Position numbers and translations under genes: made by a program. From positions 123,814 to 173,821 of the forward strand of contig NZ_JADEWR010000003.1 in assembly GCF_015207525.1 (NCBI RefSeq): DNA of 50,008 nt, given 5' to 3'. The notes beneath the pieces were generated by a model. It saw only the letters and a list, made by a program, of their open reading frames with translations. It was not told where the DNA came from and did not search any database. The number at the start of each line of letters is the position of its first letter. Position 1 is the first letter of the stretch. Shown here in pieces: positions 18,140-26,372 of this stretch. The stretch is from Nodosilinea sp. LEGE 06152 (GTDB taxonomy: Bacteria; Cyanobacteriota; Cyanobacteriia; Phormidesmidales; Phormidesmidaceae).

Positions 18140-18176
18140 ATAGCCGGTCCCTGAGCGAAGTCGAAGGGATGGCTAT
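18140..18176. repeat. Interspersed inverted repeat
   Basis: Core CCCTGAGCGAAGTCGAAGGG (18149-18168), a motif widely dispersed in bacterial genomes, extended by outer arms ATAGCC/GGCTAT into a longer hairpin. Not followed by a T-run. Confidence 0.6.
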
Positions 18177-18202
18177 CTATAGAGCAAATCCTGTCTGTAT
18201 AC

Positions 18203-18264
18203 CCCCGATTTGTAGGGGCATTGCAGTGCAATGCTCCCTACGAGGTACCGGTTACAAATCGGGG
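18203..18264. repeat. 62-bp nested palindrome, miniature-element-like
   Basis: Outer perfect 12-bp inverted repeats CCCCGATTTGTA (18203-18214) and TACAAATCGGGG (18253-18264) enclose an inner near-perfect palindrome (18212-18241, arms GTAGGG and GCATTGCA with one bulged base). The two-level symmetry suggests a mobile or formerly mobile palindrome. No obvious target duplication was found by eye. Confidence 0.7.
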
Positions 18265-18476
18265 TTGTGTGACTCGGACTTGGTATCAGTCGAACACTAA
18301 TTGGGGTGTCCTAAACACAGGAGATTACGCCGCTTTCTCTGTCTAAAGCCAGAGTAGATTTCGACCGAAGGAAAGATGCACTAGTGGATTCAAATCTCGA
18401 TAATTGACTCGTCAGCTTGGCTAAGCCCCAAAGTTGACCCCCATCATGAGTCGCCCTTCCCCTCAGGAGAACTTCC

Positions 18477-18641
18477 ATGTTACGCTACGCGCTGATTTTT
18501 CTGGTTGTAGCTTTAATTGCTGCTTTCCTTGGGTTTGGTGGTGTGGCTGGTGCAGCCGCTAGTATTGCCCAGATTTTGTTCTATATCTTCCTGGCTATTT
18601 TCGTGATTTCGCTGATCATGAGCTTCGTCAAGCGGGCCTAG
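18477..18641 (+). CDS. Small DUF1328 (YtjA-like) membrane protein
   Basis: A 54-residue protein beginning [20 protein letters not shown], then [18 protein letters not shown] and LIMSFVKRA: two membrane helices around the small-residue motif GFGGVAGAA, which is the DUF1328 pattern. AGGAGA lies 7 nt before the ATG, and a good terminator follows at 18716. Homologues are small stress-associated inner-membrane proteins without a known activity. Confidence 0.9.
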   Translation: MLRYALIFLVVALIAAFLGFGGVAGAAASIAQILFYIFLAIFVISLIMSFVKRA

Positions 18642-18715
18642 ACATTTACTGCCCTGGACACTTACTACCATTGAGGGTGCAGCGGCTAGACAGTGTTAAC
18701 TCTATTGAACTCAAC

Positions 18716-18754
18716 ATCCCTCTCTCTTCTACACCGTTGAAAGAGGGATTTTTG
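18716..18754 (+). terminator. Rho-independent terminator of the DUF1328 gene
   Basis: Arms ATCCCTCT (18716-18723) and AGAGGGAT (18742-18749) followed by TTTT. It lies 75 nt after the DUF1328 stop and just before the convergent glycosyltransferase gene. Confidence 0.8.
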
Positions 18755-18766
18755 CTGTTTTTGTGC

Positions 18767-20284
18767 CTACTTCACCCCCCGCAGGGCCACCATCCAGCGG
18801 TTGGGTTTGCTCTTGGTGCGGGCGGTTACGTGCCAAACTCGACTGCCAGAAAAATGGTTGACCACAGCCACCATGCCAATCAGCGCCTTGAGCCAGAAAT
18901 AAACAGGCGACAGCAGGCAGTAGAGCACCCCGTGGCGGCGAGTGTAGGTAGAGGCGGCAGGTCGCAGCCCCATCGCCACCGCCACCTGCAGCACAACGCT
19001 CAGGGTGAGCAGCCCCATCAGCACCAGGTTGAGGTTCTCGAAGTCGAGATCGCGCGTGCTGCGGCTGAGATAGATGCTGAGCAGCATGGGCACCACCTGC
19101 CACACCAGCGGGTAAAACCCCTGGCTAAAGAGCAACATCAGCACCCAGCAGGGCTTTTGGGCCTGGTCTAGGTGAGGCGATCGCAGCACTCGGCCCAGGT
19201 GCAGGCCCGCGACCTCCAGCCAGCCCTGGCTCCATCGCTGGCGCTGCAGCCACAGCCCGCGTAGATTGTCGGGGGCTAGCTCTGTAGTAACAATGGCCGG
19301 GTCATGCACCAGACGATAGCCCGCCAGCAGGCCCCGCACCGTGACATCGATATCCTCGGTCAGGCGGGCATGGTGAAAGCCCAGGTGGCGCAGGGCAGCG
19401 GTGCGCCAGTAGCCATTGGAGCCGCCAAACAGGGCGGTGTCAACCAGCAGCGATCGCCCGTAGTGGCTAACTCCATAAATGCACTCAAACTCCACCGCAA
19501 TCAGCTGAGTCAGCCAGCTGTCTTTGGCGTTGCGAATAATATTGCGCCCCTGCACCATGTCATAGCGCCCCTGGTATAGCCAGGCCCAGGCCCGACTGAG
19601 GCAGTCTGCCGACGGGTAGTGGTCGGCATCAAAAATGCCGGTCATCTCTCCGGTGGCCACCTGCAGAGCCGCATTCAGGTTTTCAGCCTTGGAGTGGCTG
19701 TGGGCTACCGGCAGCAGCACCAGGGCTGGGTAGCGACGGGCCAGGGCCTGCAAACGGTTTTCTACCGGCAGGCGAACCGGAGAGTTATAGGCCAAAATGA
19801 TTTCCCACCCCTGGGCGGGCGGCGTTACCTGGGTGAGCCAGTGGAGCAGGGTGTCTTCGATGATGTCTTGTTCGTTGGGCAGGTAGGCCGCCACAATGAC
19901 CGAGACAAAGGGCAGCGCAACCTGGGTGGGCAGCAGCTCCGGTGCCAGGGTGGGCAGCAGCCCCGGCGTTAGGGTGGGCCGGGCCACCAACCCAGGGCGA
20001 CGCCAGCGCCCCACCCCACTCCACCGCTGCAGCAGCCCCCGGTTAAACCAGGGGTTAGACCGGCGGCAGCTGTAGATCACCACGGCGGTTTCGGCATTGA
20101 TCACCACCAGACCAATTAGGGAAACCACCAGCAGTGCCCCCTGCAATATCCCCAGGCTATGGTTGTGGTTAAGGGCGACAATATACACCACCACCGGTAT
20201 CCACAATAGCCAAATGCTTAACCAAAGCAGCCGCCTGGCGATAGCCAGAACAGGCTCAGCAAACAGCGCCAGGCTCGACTTCAT
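18767..20284 (-). CDS. Family 2 glycosyltransferase (processive, cellulose-synthase-like)
   Basis: A 505-residue membrane enzyme. Two N-terminal helices (about 18-70), a cytoplasmic GT-A domain with VSVIVAAYLPNEQDIIEDTL, the metal-binding DADH, the catalytic-base TED (RLTEDIDVTVRG) and QRQRW (the QxxRW motif of processive enzymes), then at least three C-terminal helices. It probably makes or extends an exported polysaccharide; the sugar is unknown. A stretch at about 95-115 has a short Pro/Thr/Leu repeat (TPGLLPTLAPELLPT). GGAG precedes the ATG. Confidence 0.9.
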   Translation of the reverse strand: MKSSLALFAEPVLAIARRLLWLSIWLLWIPVVVYIVALNHNHSLGILQGALLVVSLIGLVVINAETAVVIYSCRRSNPWFNRGLLQRWSGVGRWRRPGLVARPTLTPGLLPTLAPELLPTQVALPFVSVIVAAYLPNEQDIIEDTLLHWLTQVTPPAQGWEIILAYNSPVRLPVENRLQALARRYPALVLLPVAHSHSKAENLNAALQVATGEMTGIFDADHYPSADCLSRAWAWLYQGRYDMVQGRNIIRNAKDSWLTQLIAVEFECIYGVSHYGRSLLVDTALFGGSNGYWRTAALRHLGFHHARLTEDIDVTVRGLLAGYRLVHDPAIVTTELAPDNLRGLWLQRQRWSQGWLEVAGLHLGRVLRSPHLDQAQKPCWVLMLLFSQGFYPLVWQVVPMLLSIYLSRSTRDLDFENLNLVLMGLLTLSVVLQVAVAMGLRPAASTYTRRHGVLYCLLSPVYFWLKALIGMVAVVNHFSGSRVWHVTARTKSKPNRWMVALRGVK

Positions 20285-20568
20285 AGGCGGGGATTAACTC
20301 CTTATGAGTAGGTAACAAGGCCAGCAGCCCGACGATATACCTGTGCCGCTAACGACCGTAGACCATTATGACAGCCAGGCTAGGATTAGCCCTGGGACAA
20401 CCTGGCCAGTACCTTGGGTGCCCCTGACGCCCTAGTGAGCCTTTCTTACCTGCTGATTGTCCCAAAAAAAGCGGATTTTGGATGAATCTTTGGGAGGATT
20501 GCTGCCTGGACACCGTCGATTTGGATTGAAAAAATACGGCCTAGGGCAACATTATTTTCAATCAAAAG
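20285..20568. other. Intergenic region with a hairpin
   Basis: Holds the likely promoter of the glycosyltransferase gene and a hairpin at 20524-20563 (arms GATTGAAAA/TTTTCAATC) downstream of the minus-strand DUF3685 gene. The A/T runs in the arms could serve as a terminator in either direction, but no separate T-tract follows. No gene seen. Confidence 0.4.
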
Positions 20569-22446
20569 CTATTCTCTCAGGTTGCCATCCTGACTGTCGC
20601 GGCGATAGCGGGGGTCGCGCCAGGCCCCGCCCACCCCGCGCAAAATTCCCCGCCCAATTAGGCCAATACCGCGCCCAATCACGTCGGTGAGCACGTAGAC
20701 AATGCCGCTGCCCACCAGCGATACCGCTGAGCGAAATCGGGGGGCGATCGCATCACGAGCCTCCACCGCCAGCGTGACCGCCCGCTGCAGCCCCGACAGC
20801 TGCTCTAGCTCGTCGCGCCGGGGCGAGTACACCGTCTCGGCCTGAATACCGCGCTCGGTGAAACCAAACAGGCGGTACTGACTCTCAAAAATGGCCCTGG
20901 GTTCGCTGATTAGCCCATCCCAGCGGTAGCGCCAGGAGAGGTCATTGCGAAAGCGTTCGATGTCGCGGCTGGTCATGAGGCGGCGGTGGTAGAGGTTTTT
21001 CTTGAGCAATTCCACATCGGCAAAATGGTTGAGCACCGGCTGCACAACGGCATTGGCCAGCTGAATCAGCAGGTGCCCCAGCAGGGCCTGACTGCGGGCC
21101 ATCGCTACAGGACTGGCGGCCTCGTAAAGGCCCCCGTCAACCACCAGCGATTCGTTAAACAGCAAATGCCCCAGCAGCTCGGGCACCAGGGGAATGCGAT
21201 CGAGAATGGCCGCCTGCACCACCGGGGCCTCGGCCAGCAGGGTGGGCACCACTGGCTGCTCTAGGTTGCCGACCTGAAGGGTGTAGTAGCGGCCAAAAAA
21301 ATCGGTTACGGCGGCCTGCCAGAGGTCTTGCAGCACCAGGGGGCTTTTTTCGCTCAGCTGTCCCGGCAATACCGCCGCCTGGCGCAGGTTGTCGAGGCTG
21401 TCTTCGACCTTGCGCAGCACCAGGTAAAACAGCTCCCGCTTTTTGTCGTCGCGCAAAATATCGGTTTCGAGGGGCACCCCGCTGGTGTTCTCCAGCAGCC
21501 CCTGAAGCTGGTTAAACAGCCGCTCAAACACCAGCGGGGCCAGGTCACCCTGGCTGAGGGCGAGACGCTCGGCGGTAGCGACCGTTAGAGCATCGTCGGT
21601 GGGGCCAGGGTCGCTCCGTCGGGGCGGAATTGGCGGCATTCGCCGGGTCAGACGGGGAGTCAGATCATCGGGTGGCCCTGACTCTGGCTCAGCGCGGCGC
21701 GGTGCCACGGCTGGCTCTGTGTCTACCAGGCTGGGGGTGGCCAGCAGTTTGCTCACCAGCCAGCGAGCGGCCCGCAGCTCTCGGTAGCGCCCGGCCAGTA
21801 CGGCTTCCGTCAGCAGCGACCCTCGCCCCCGCCGCTGCTCGGCTTCGATCGCAACCATCACCGCCTCAATTTGCTGCACCGACGATCGCCGCAGGCTGAG
21901 GCGCAGGTTGGTGAGGGCACTGGGCGACGCATTGACGGTAGAAAGAGGCCGCTCTCGCATGGATACCGCAGGCGATCGCTCCGGACGAGGGCGGAGGTCT
22001 TGCTGCCCCGGCGGTTGGCTGGGCCTGGGCCTCGCTAGCTGCTGCACCAGGTTTTCTAGCTCGGCGACGGCCATACTGCGGGGGGCAAACCCATCGGCCC
22101 CCATCTGGCGGGCGGCGGCCTCTAGCACTGGCTCGGCCTGGGCGCTGAGCACCAGCACCGGCAGAGTGGGGTAGCGGGTCTTGATGTCGGCGCAGAGACG
22201 CAGCCCCGGCAGCTGGTCGGGCTGCCCGGCCCCCAGCCCCAGGTCGAGAATCACCAGATCGACCCCTGGGCCATTGGCCAAATCGGCGCGTTCGGCCCGA
22301 CTGGCCAAGATGGCCAGGGTATCATCGGTGCGGGTGGCCTCGGCCACCACGCTGTACCCAGCGGCTTGCTCCAGCCAAATCCGCAGCCCCAGCCGAAACA
22401 CGGGGTCTTCGTCGACCAGCATGAGGCGCAAGGGAGCGATCGTCAT
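20569..22446 (-). CDS. Response regulator with C-terminal DUF3685 (Ycf55-like) domain
   Basis: A 625-residue protein. Residues 1 to about 140 form a receiver domain: acidic pair VDEDP (12-14), phospho-acceptor D68 in VILDLG, S101 in LVLSA. The usual conserved Lys is replaced by Arg (R123, FAPRS). A Pro/Arg-rich linker (about 140-165) and a large helical region follow; the C-terminal half (about 300-610) matches DUF3685, related to the plastid protein Ycf55. A hydrophobic segment near 575-600 may touch the membrane. Its start overlaps the stop of the upstream gene by 4 nt. Output is not a classical DNA-binding domain. Confidence 0.82.
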   Translation of the reverse strand: MTIAPLRLMLVDEDPVFRLGLRIWLEQAAGYSVVAEATRTDDTLAILASRAERADLANGPGVDLVILDLGLGAGQPDQLPGLRLCADIKTRYPTLPVLVLSAQAEPVLEAAARQMGADGFAPRSMAVAELENLVQQLARPRPSQPPGQQDLRPRPERSPAVSMRERPLSTVNASPSALTNLRLSLRRSSVQQIEAVMVAIEAEQRRGRGSLLTEAVLAGRYRELRAARWLVSKLLATPSLVDTEPAVAPRRAEPESGPPDDLTPRLTRRMPPIPPRRSDPGPTDDALTVATAERLALSQGDLAPLVFERLFNQLQGLLENTSGVPLETDILRDDKKRELFYLVLRKVEDSLDNLRQAAVLPGQLSEKSPLVLQDLWQAAVTDFFGRYYTLQVGNLEQPVVPTLLAEAPVVQAAILDRIPLVPELLGHLLFNESLVVDGGLYEAASPVAMARSQALLGHLLIQLANAVVQPVLNHFADVELLKKNLYHRRLMTSRDIERFRNDLSWRYRWDGLISEPRAIFESQYRLFGFTERGIQAETVYSPRRDELEQLSGLQRAVTLAVEARDAIAPRFRSAVSLVGSGIVYVLTDVIGRGIGLIGRGILRGVGGAWRDPRYRRDSQDGNLRE

Positions 22447-24263
22447 TCTGACTCGGTCGTTGAGGAACTGCCCCCACCGGGCACGGGGCGGCCCTCAGCC
22501 TCCCAAATCGACCAGATGTAGGCGCGCTCGGCTTTCCAAAGGGCGATCGCATTTCTGGCCTCGTTGTGGAGTGCCCGCCCCGCCCCAATCTGACTGGCCA
22601 GATTGATCGCCGCCGTCAGGCTGCCGCCGTAGGCCAGATCCTTGGCCTCATCTAAAATTGGCTTGTCTTCGGCAATTTGAATTGAGGCCGTCCACTCCTG
22701 CACCAGCCCCTGGGCGCGGCTGTGGAGGGCGCGACCGGGCTCAATTTTGTTCGCCTCGGCGATCGCTTCTTTCAGCTTGTCCTGCTCAGCCAGGGCCACC
22801 GCCGCATCGAGCATGGGTCGGTCTTCAATCACCTGAATTTCTTGTTGCCACTCGGCCACCAGGGTTTGGGCCTCGACCCGCAGGGCGCGACCCAGCTCGA
22901 CTTCACTGGCCTTGGCGATCGCGGTTTCGAGGGCGGCAATGGTGCCGGGCTTAGCCAAACTGCGGGCCTCAGCTAAAATGGGGCGATCGGCAATGCGCTG
23001 GAGGTTAGCCTGCCACTGGGCCACCAGGGTTTGGCCCTGAATGCGCCGAGGACGGTCAACGGTGACCATCTGGGCCTGGTGCATCGCCCACTCGTAGGCA
23101 GGCCGATGGCCCAATCGGGCCACCAGATTGCTAAACGTCAGCCGTCTCAAATCGGTCAGCTGCTCGCTCCACTGCTCCGTTGACGCCTGGCCTGTTGAAG
23201 GTAGCTCAGCCGTCGCGTAGGGGCTGTTCTCCGGCAGCTGACTGACGGCGCTGACGGCAGCCATCAGCCCAAAGAGGTGGCTATAGCGAGGGGCCACACC
23301 GCTCGGGTCGGCCTGGGCGGCCAGCTGTTGGGCGTGGCTCAGGGCCAGCAACTCCTGGGCGGCGGGCAGCAGGTGGGGGCTGGGCGGTACCACGCTAGCC
23401 AGTTCTAAGGCACCCGCGCGATCGCCCACCTGCCAGCGCTGTAGGGCTACATCCAGCACGGTCTTGCTCCAGGCGTCGATGTTGTCCTCTGCCGCCTGCC
23501 ACACCTGACTGCGCAGGTCGATGTCCCGCGCCAGCACCACCGCCTGCCGCAAGTTTTCAATCTGGTTAGTGCTCGCTAGGGCGCGGGCCTGCAACAGCTG
23601 GTTCCAGGCCTGCTGCTCGACCAAAAACTGCTGCTGCCAAAACACGTAGCGCGTGGTTAGCCAGTAGTCGCTCTTGAGCGACTTAAACTCCTGCAGGTGG
23701 GTTTTGGCCAGCGCCCAGTCGCTAGCGGCCAGCGCCGGTTTGATCTTGGCCTCGATCGCCCGGCCCTGCTCCCAGTCCTGTCGCCACTCAAAAATGACCG
23801 CCTGGGCCGAGTTGCGCAGGGGCGTATTGAGGGGAATCTGTTCCGCCAGATCGATCGCATCGTCGAGCTTACCCGCCTGGGCCCAGCGGTTGGCCAGCAC
23901 CAAAATCTGCTCCGAAGCGTCCTTCAAAATTTCCTGGGACTCATCGTACTTCGAGTGGGTGCGGGGCCAGTTGGCCGTCAGCAGCACCGACTGCACCAGG
24001 TTGTTGGGTTCGCCCGTGCGGGCCTGGGCCTTGGCGCAGTACAGCAGGTCGCTCTCCGAATGAAAGGGCGTCACCTGCTCGCAGTCGGGCAGGGGTGGAA
24101 TGCGGGTCAGCCACATCAGCGCCCAGCCGCAAAAGATTCCCGACCCCGCCAGCAGCAAAACCCACAGGGTCAGCCAAAACCACTCCCACGGCTTAACCTG
24201 GCGGCTCGGTTTGGGGCGCTGCCGACGCGAACTCAAGGGCGAAGAGGCCGGTGTAGATGCCAT
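22443..24263 (-). CDS. Repeat-containing membrane-anchored protein, function unknown
   Basis: A 606-residue protein. A basic Pro-rich N-terminus (1-30) and one membrane helix (about 31-53, FWLTLWVLLLAGSGIFCGWAL) precede a long helical body. The last 200 residues hold three or four copies of an about 60-residue unit with the pattern (I/L)EDxP(I/M)LxxAxxLA ... GRALHxxAQxLVxEW, a helical-repeat design. Homologues in cyanobacteria are often labelled chromosome segregation ATPase, but no Walker motif is visible. ATGA overlap with the REC-DUF3685 gene implies a joint regulatory unit at the membrane. Confidence 0.75.
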   Translation of the reverse strand: MASTPASSPLSSRRQRPKPSRQVKPWEWFWLTLWVLLLAGSGIFCGWALMWLTRIPPLPDCEQVTPFHSESDLLYCAKAQARTGEPNNLVQSVLLTANWPRTHSKYDESQEILKDASEQILVLANRWAQAGKLDDAIDLAEQIPLNTPLRNSAQAVIFEWRQDWEQGRAIEAKIKPALAASDWALAKTHLQEFKSLKSDYWLTTRYVFWQQQFLVEQQAWNQLLQARALASTNQIENLRQAVVLARDIDLRSQVWQAAEDNIDAWSKTVLDVALQRWQVGDRAGALELASVVPPSPHLLPAAQELLALSHAQQLAAQADPSGVAPRYSHLFGLMAAVSAVSQLPENSPYATAELPSTGQASTEQWSEQLTDLRRLTFSNLVARLGHRPAYEWAMHQAQMVTVDRPRRIQGQTLVAQWQANLQRIADRPILAEARSLAKPGTIAALETAIAKASEVELGRALRVEAQTLVAEWQQEIQVIEDRPMLDAAVALAEQDKLKEAIAEANKIEPGRALHSRAQGLVQEWTASIQIAEDKPILDEAKDLAYGGSLTAAINLASQIGAGRALHNEARNAIALWKAERAYIWSIWEAEGRPVPGGGSSSTTESE

Positions 24264-24432
24264 GAAGTCGAACTACCGAGAGCGAGCTGTAGAATCTAGA
24301 CTGTCAGGACGGCATGAGCTAGCCCGGATTGGCTCAAACCCCCGCTGAAAGCAGAGATGCTGACACATTGTAGAAGCAATCTATAGACTTGGCCTTAGAT
24401 TTTGGGCCTATTTTTTGAGGAATGGCACAGGT

Positions 24433-25251
24433 ATGGCGCACGACATAATGAAACGTCTGGGTCCCCAAAATAAACGTGCTGTGATGGGCAAAAATCGGTT
24501 CCAGCGGGCGATCGCCCTGGCGGCCATACTGGGGCTGGCAGCCGCGCCGGGTGCCGCCAGCGACCAGCTGCGACAGTTTCTGATTAGCCGCCGCTGCGTG
24601 GGCTGCGACCTTAGCGCCACGGTGCTGGCTGGGGCCAATCTAGAAGACGCTGACCTGACCGGGGCCAATTTGGCTGGGGCCAACCTGCGCCAGGCCCGTT
24701 TACCCCGCGCCCAGATGGCCCAAACCGACCTGCGCCAGGCCAATCTCAGTCAGGCGGTCATTAGCCAGGCCGACCTGTCAGAGGCCGACCTGGCTGGGGC
24801 CAACCTGCGCGGGGCCACGCTAACCGGCAGCCGCCTGGTCGGGGTCAACGCCACCGCCATCAATCTGCAAAACGCCGAAGCCCGCGAGAGCAACTGGTCC
24901 GGCAGCGACCTCAGCGACAGCCGCCTGGATGGGGCCTCCTTTGCCCAAGCCGGCCTTGCCCAGGCCAACCTCAGCCGGGTCACGCTCACCGATGGCAGAC
25001 TCTACCGGGCCAACCTGATTGGAGCCCGGCTAGACGGAGTCGACTTCACCGGGGCCGACCTGCGAGAAACGCTCATTCGAGACGCCTCTGTAGACGGCGC
25101 TAACTTTACCAACGCCGATCTGTATGGCGCTAATCTGGTCCGTACCGACCTCAGCACCGCCCAATTTTGCAACACCCGTATGGCCAAAGGCGAGATCAAC
25201 AACGATCACTGCGCCGAGCTAGGGGTAAGCCCCGATCGCCCTGCTTCTTAG
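24433..25251 (+). CDS. Exported pentapeptide repeat protein
   Basis: About 272 residues from the ATG at 24433 (GAGG 12 nt upstream; the ATG at 24484 would put the signal peptide right at the start). A signal-like helix (RAIALAAILGLAAAPGAAS) is followed by a CVGCDLS pair of Cys and then about 35 pentapeptide units of the A(D/N)LxG type (ANLEDADLTGANLAGANLRQ), forming a right-handed quadrilateral beta-helix. It ends with a Cys-containing cap (FCNTRMAKGEINNDHC). Probably periplasmic. Function unknown. Confidence 0.88.
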   Translation: MAHDIMKRLGPQNKRAVMGKNRFQRAIALAAILGLAAAPGAASDQLRQFLISRRCVGCDLSATVLAGANLEDADLTGANLAGANLRQARLPRAQMAQTDLRQANLSQAVISQADLSEADLAGANLRGATLTGSRLVGVNATAINLQNAEARESNWSGSDLSDSRLDGASFAQAGLAQANLSRVTLTDGRLYRANLIGARLDGVDFTGADLRETLIRDASVDGANFTNADLYGANLVRTDLSTAQFCNTRMAKGEINNDHCAELGVSPDRPAS

Positions 25252-25277
25252 AGGGGCGATCGCAGCAGAGAGATAGG

Positions 25278-25304
25278 GCTGAGGCGCTTGGACGAATCCT
25301 CAGC
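25278..25304 (+). terminator. Possible weak terminator after the pentapeptide gene
   Basis: Perfect 7-bp stem GCTGAGG (25278-25284) with CCTCAGC (25298-25304), followed by only TTT. It lies 27 nt after the stop of the pentapeptide gene. Confidence 0.35.
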
Positions 25305-25442
25305 TTTGGCCTGCTCCACAGCCAAAGCGCCCCGGCTAGACAGGTTATGCAAAGGGCGGAATGGCAGGCGACGACTCACCAGGGCCACCAATCCGCAGAG
25401 TTGACCCATGCCCCCACCCCCGACGCACTAAACAGTAGTCGT

Positions 25443-25658
25443 TCACGATGTCGTGGGGCGGTTCCTTTTTCTCGCTTGGGTTTCGGTTAAATTCAGCTGA
25501 CTATTCACAAACCGCCGCCGCGTTGAGGGCGGCAGAGCGTGATAGCTGCCGTAAAAATGACTGAATTGCCAAAAGGCTTTAAGCAGTTTCCAGGTGTAGG
25601 GTTGCAGGTCCTGCTGACCATCAATGGAGACCTTAATTGAGTCACAATTCCACAGCAC
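25443..25658 (-). CDS. Small protein, 71 residues, unknown
   Basis: Starts at a GTG (25658) with AGGAGA 8 nt upstream. The sequence contains a plausible folded core (IKVSIDGQQDLQPYTWKLL, then FWQFSHFYGSYHALPPSTRR) rich in aromatic residues, and a basic tail. It lies 76 nt after the OsmC gene on the same strand and could be the third gene of that operon. No family recognised; a remnant of a longer gene is also possible. Confidence 0.45.
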   Translation of the reverse strand: MLWNCDSIKVSIDGQQDLQPYTWKLLKAFWQFSHFYGSYHALPPSTRRRFVNSQLNLTETQARKRNRPTTS

Positions 25659-25734
25659 GGCTTAATCTCCTGATGTTTGGCGGGTTGAAACTGTCCCTCG
25701 GTGACCTTCAAACTGCCCTCAAGGGACGTTCAAC

Positions 25735-26301
25735 TTAGGCTTCGACTTGCAGCGTCGGCACGATCTTGACCGGGTTGGCCAGGTTCCAGACGTTGGGCGA
25801 GGAGGCGATCGTCGCCTCATACATCTGCTGGAATTTTTCGGGGGTGGCGTCGCCCTTCACGGTCAGCGTCCAGCGCATGTCCTGATACCCGGCGTGAATT
25901 GATTCATCTAGCTTGAGCATGCCGCGCACGTCGAGGGTGCCGGTGCTGCGGATCTCCACTTTCTCTAGCCGAATGCCCTCTACAGAGCAAAATTCCACAA
26001 AGGTAGCCACAATGCAGGAATTGACGCCCGCCAGCAGCACCTCCTGGGGGTTGGGTCCCATATTGGTGCCGCCCAGTTCCTTGGGCTCATCGATGGTGAG
26101 CGAGAAGTCGCGGGCGTAGGCTTGCCCAGCCCAGTCGAAGAAGGTCATGCGGGTGAGCGATCGCGTGCCGTCTACCCAAGTCGTAGCGGCGTGGAAGGCC
26201 ATCTGCGCATGGGCGGCATCTTGCTGAATGGCGGCAACTAGCTCGGTGACGCCGCTGGGGGCAAAGCCGTTGATGGTATAAACCTGCTCGGTCGTAGTCA
26301 T
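25735..26301 (-). CDS. OsmC family protein
   Basis: 188 residues from the ATG at 26301, which has AAGGAG 7 nt upstream (a TTG at 26307 is an alternative). The OsmC/Ohr fold is seen in FSLTIDEPKELGGTNMGPNPQEVLLAGVNSC, followed by a second Cys (FVEFCSVEGI), and the C-terminal VKGDATPEKFQQMYEA. OsmC proteins reduce organic hydroperoxides through cysteine thiols; the Cys spacing here is that of OsmC-like rather than classical Ohr enzymes, so activity is uncertain. It is 71 nt downstream of a diiron protein gene. Confidence 0.87.
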   Translation of the reverse strand: MTTTEQVYTINGFAPSGVTELVAAIQQDAAHAQMAFHAATTWVDGTRSLTRMTFFDWAGQAYARDFSLTIDEPKELGGTNMGPNPQEVLLAGVNSCIVATFVEFCSVEGIRLEKVEIRSTGTLDVRGMLKLDESIHAGYQDMRWTLTVKGDATPEKFQQMYEATIASSPNVWNLANPVKIVPTLQVEA

Positions 26302-26372
26302 AGTCAAACTCCTTGATTTTGAGAATTAAAAAACATGCAAAGCTGTGAAATGACCGCAGCTATTTTGGTTTG

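Noticed and set aside
22443..24263. Chromosome segregation ATPase label for the repeat protein
   Set aside because: No Walker A or B motif; the label seems to come from coiled-coil similarity only.
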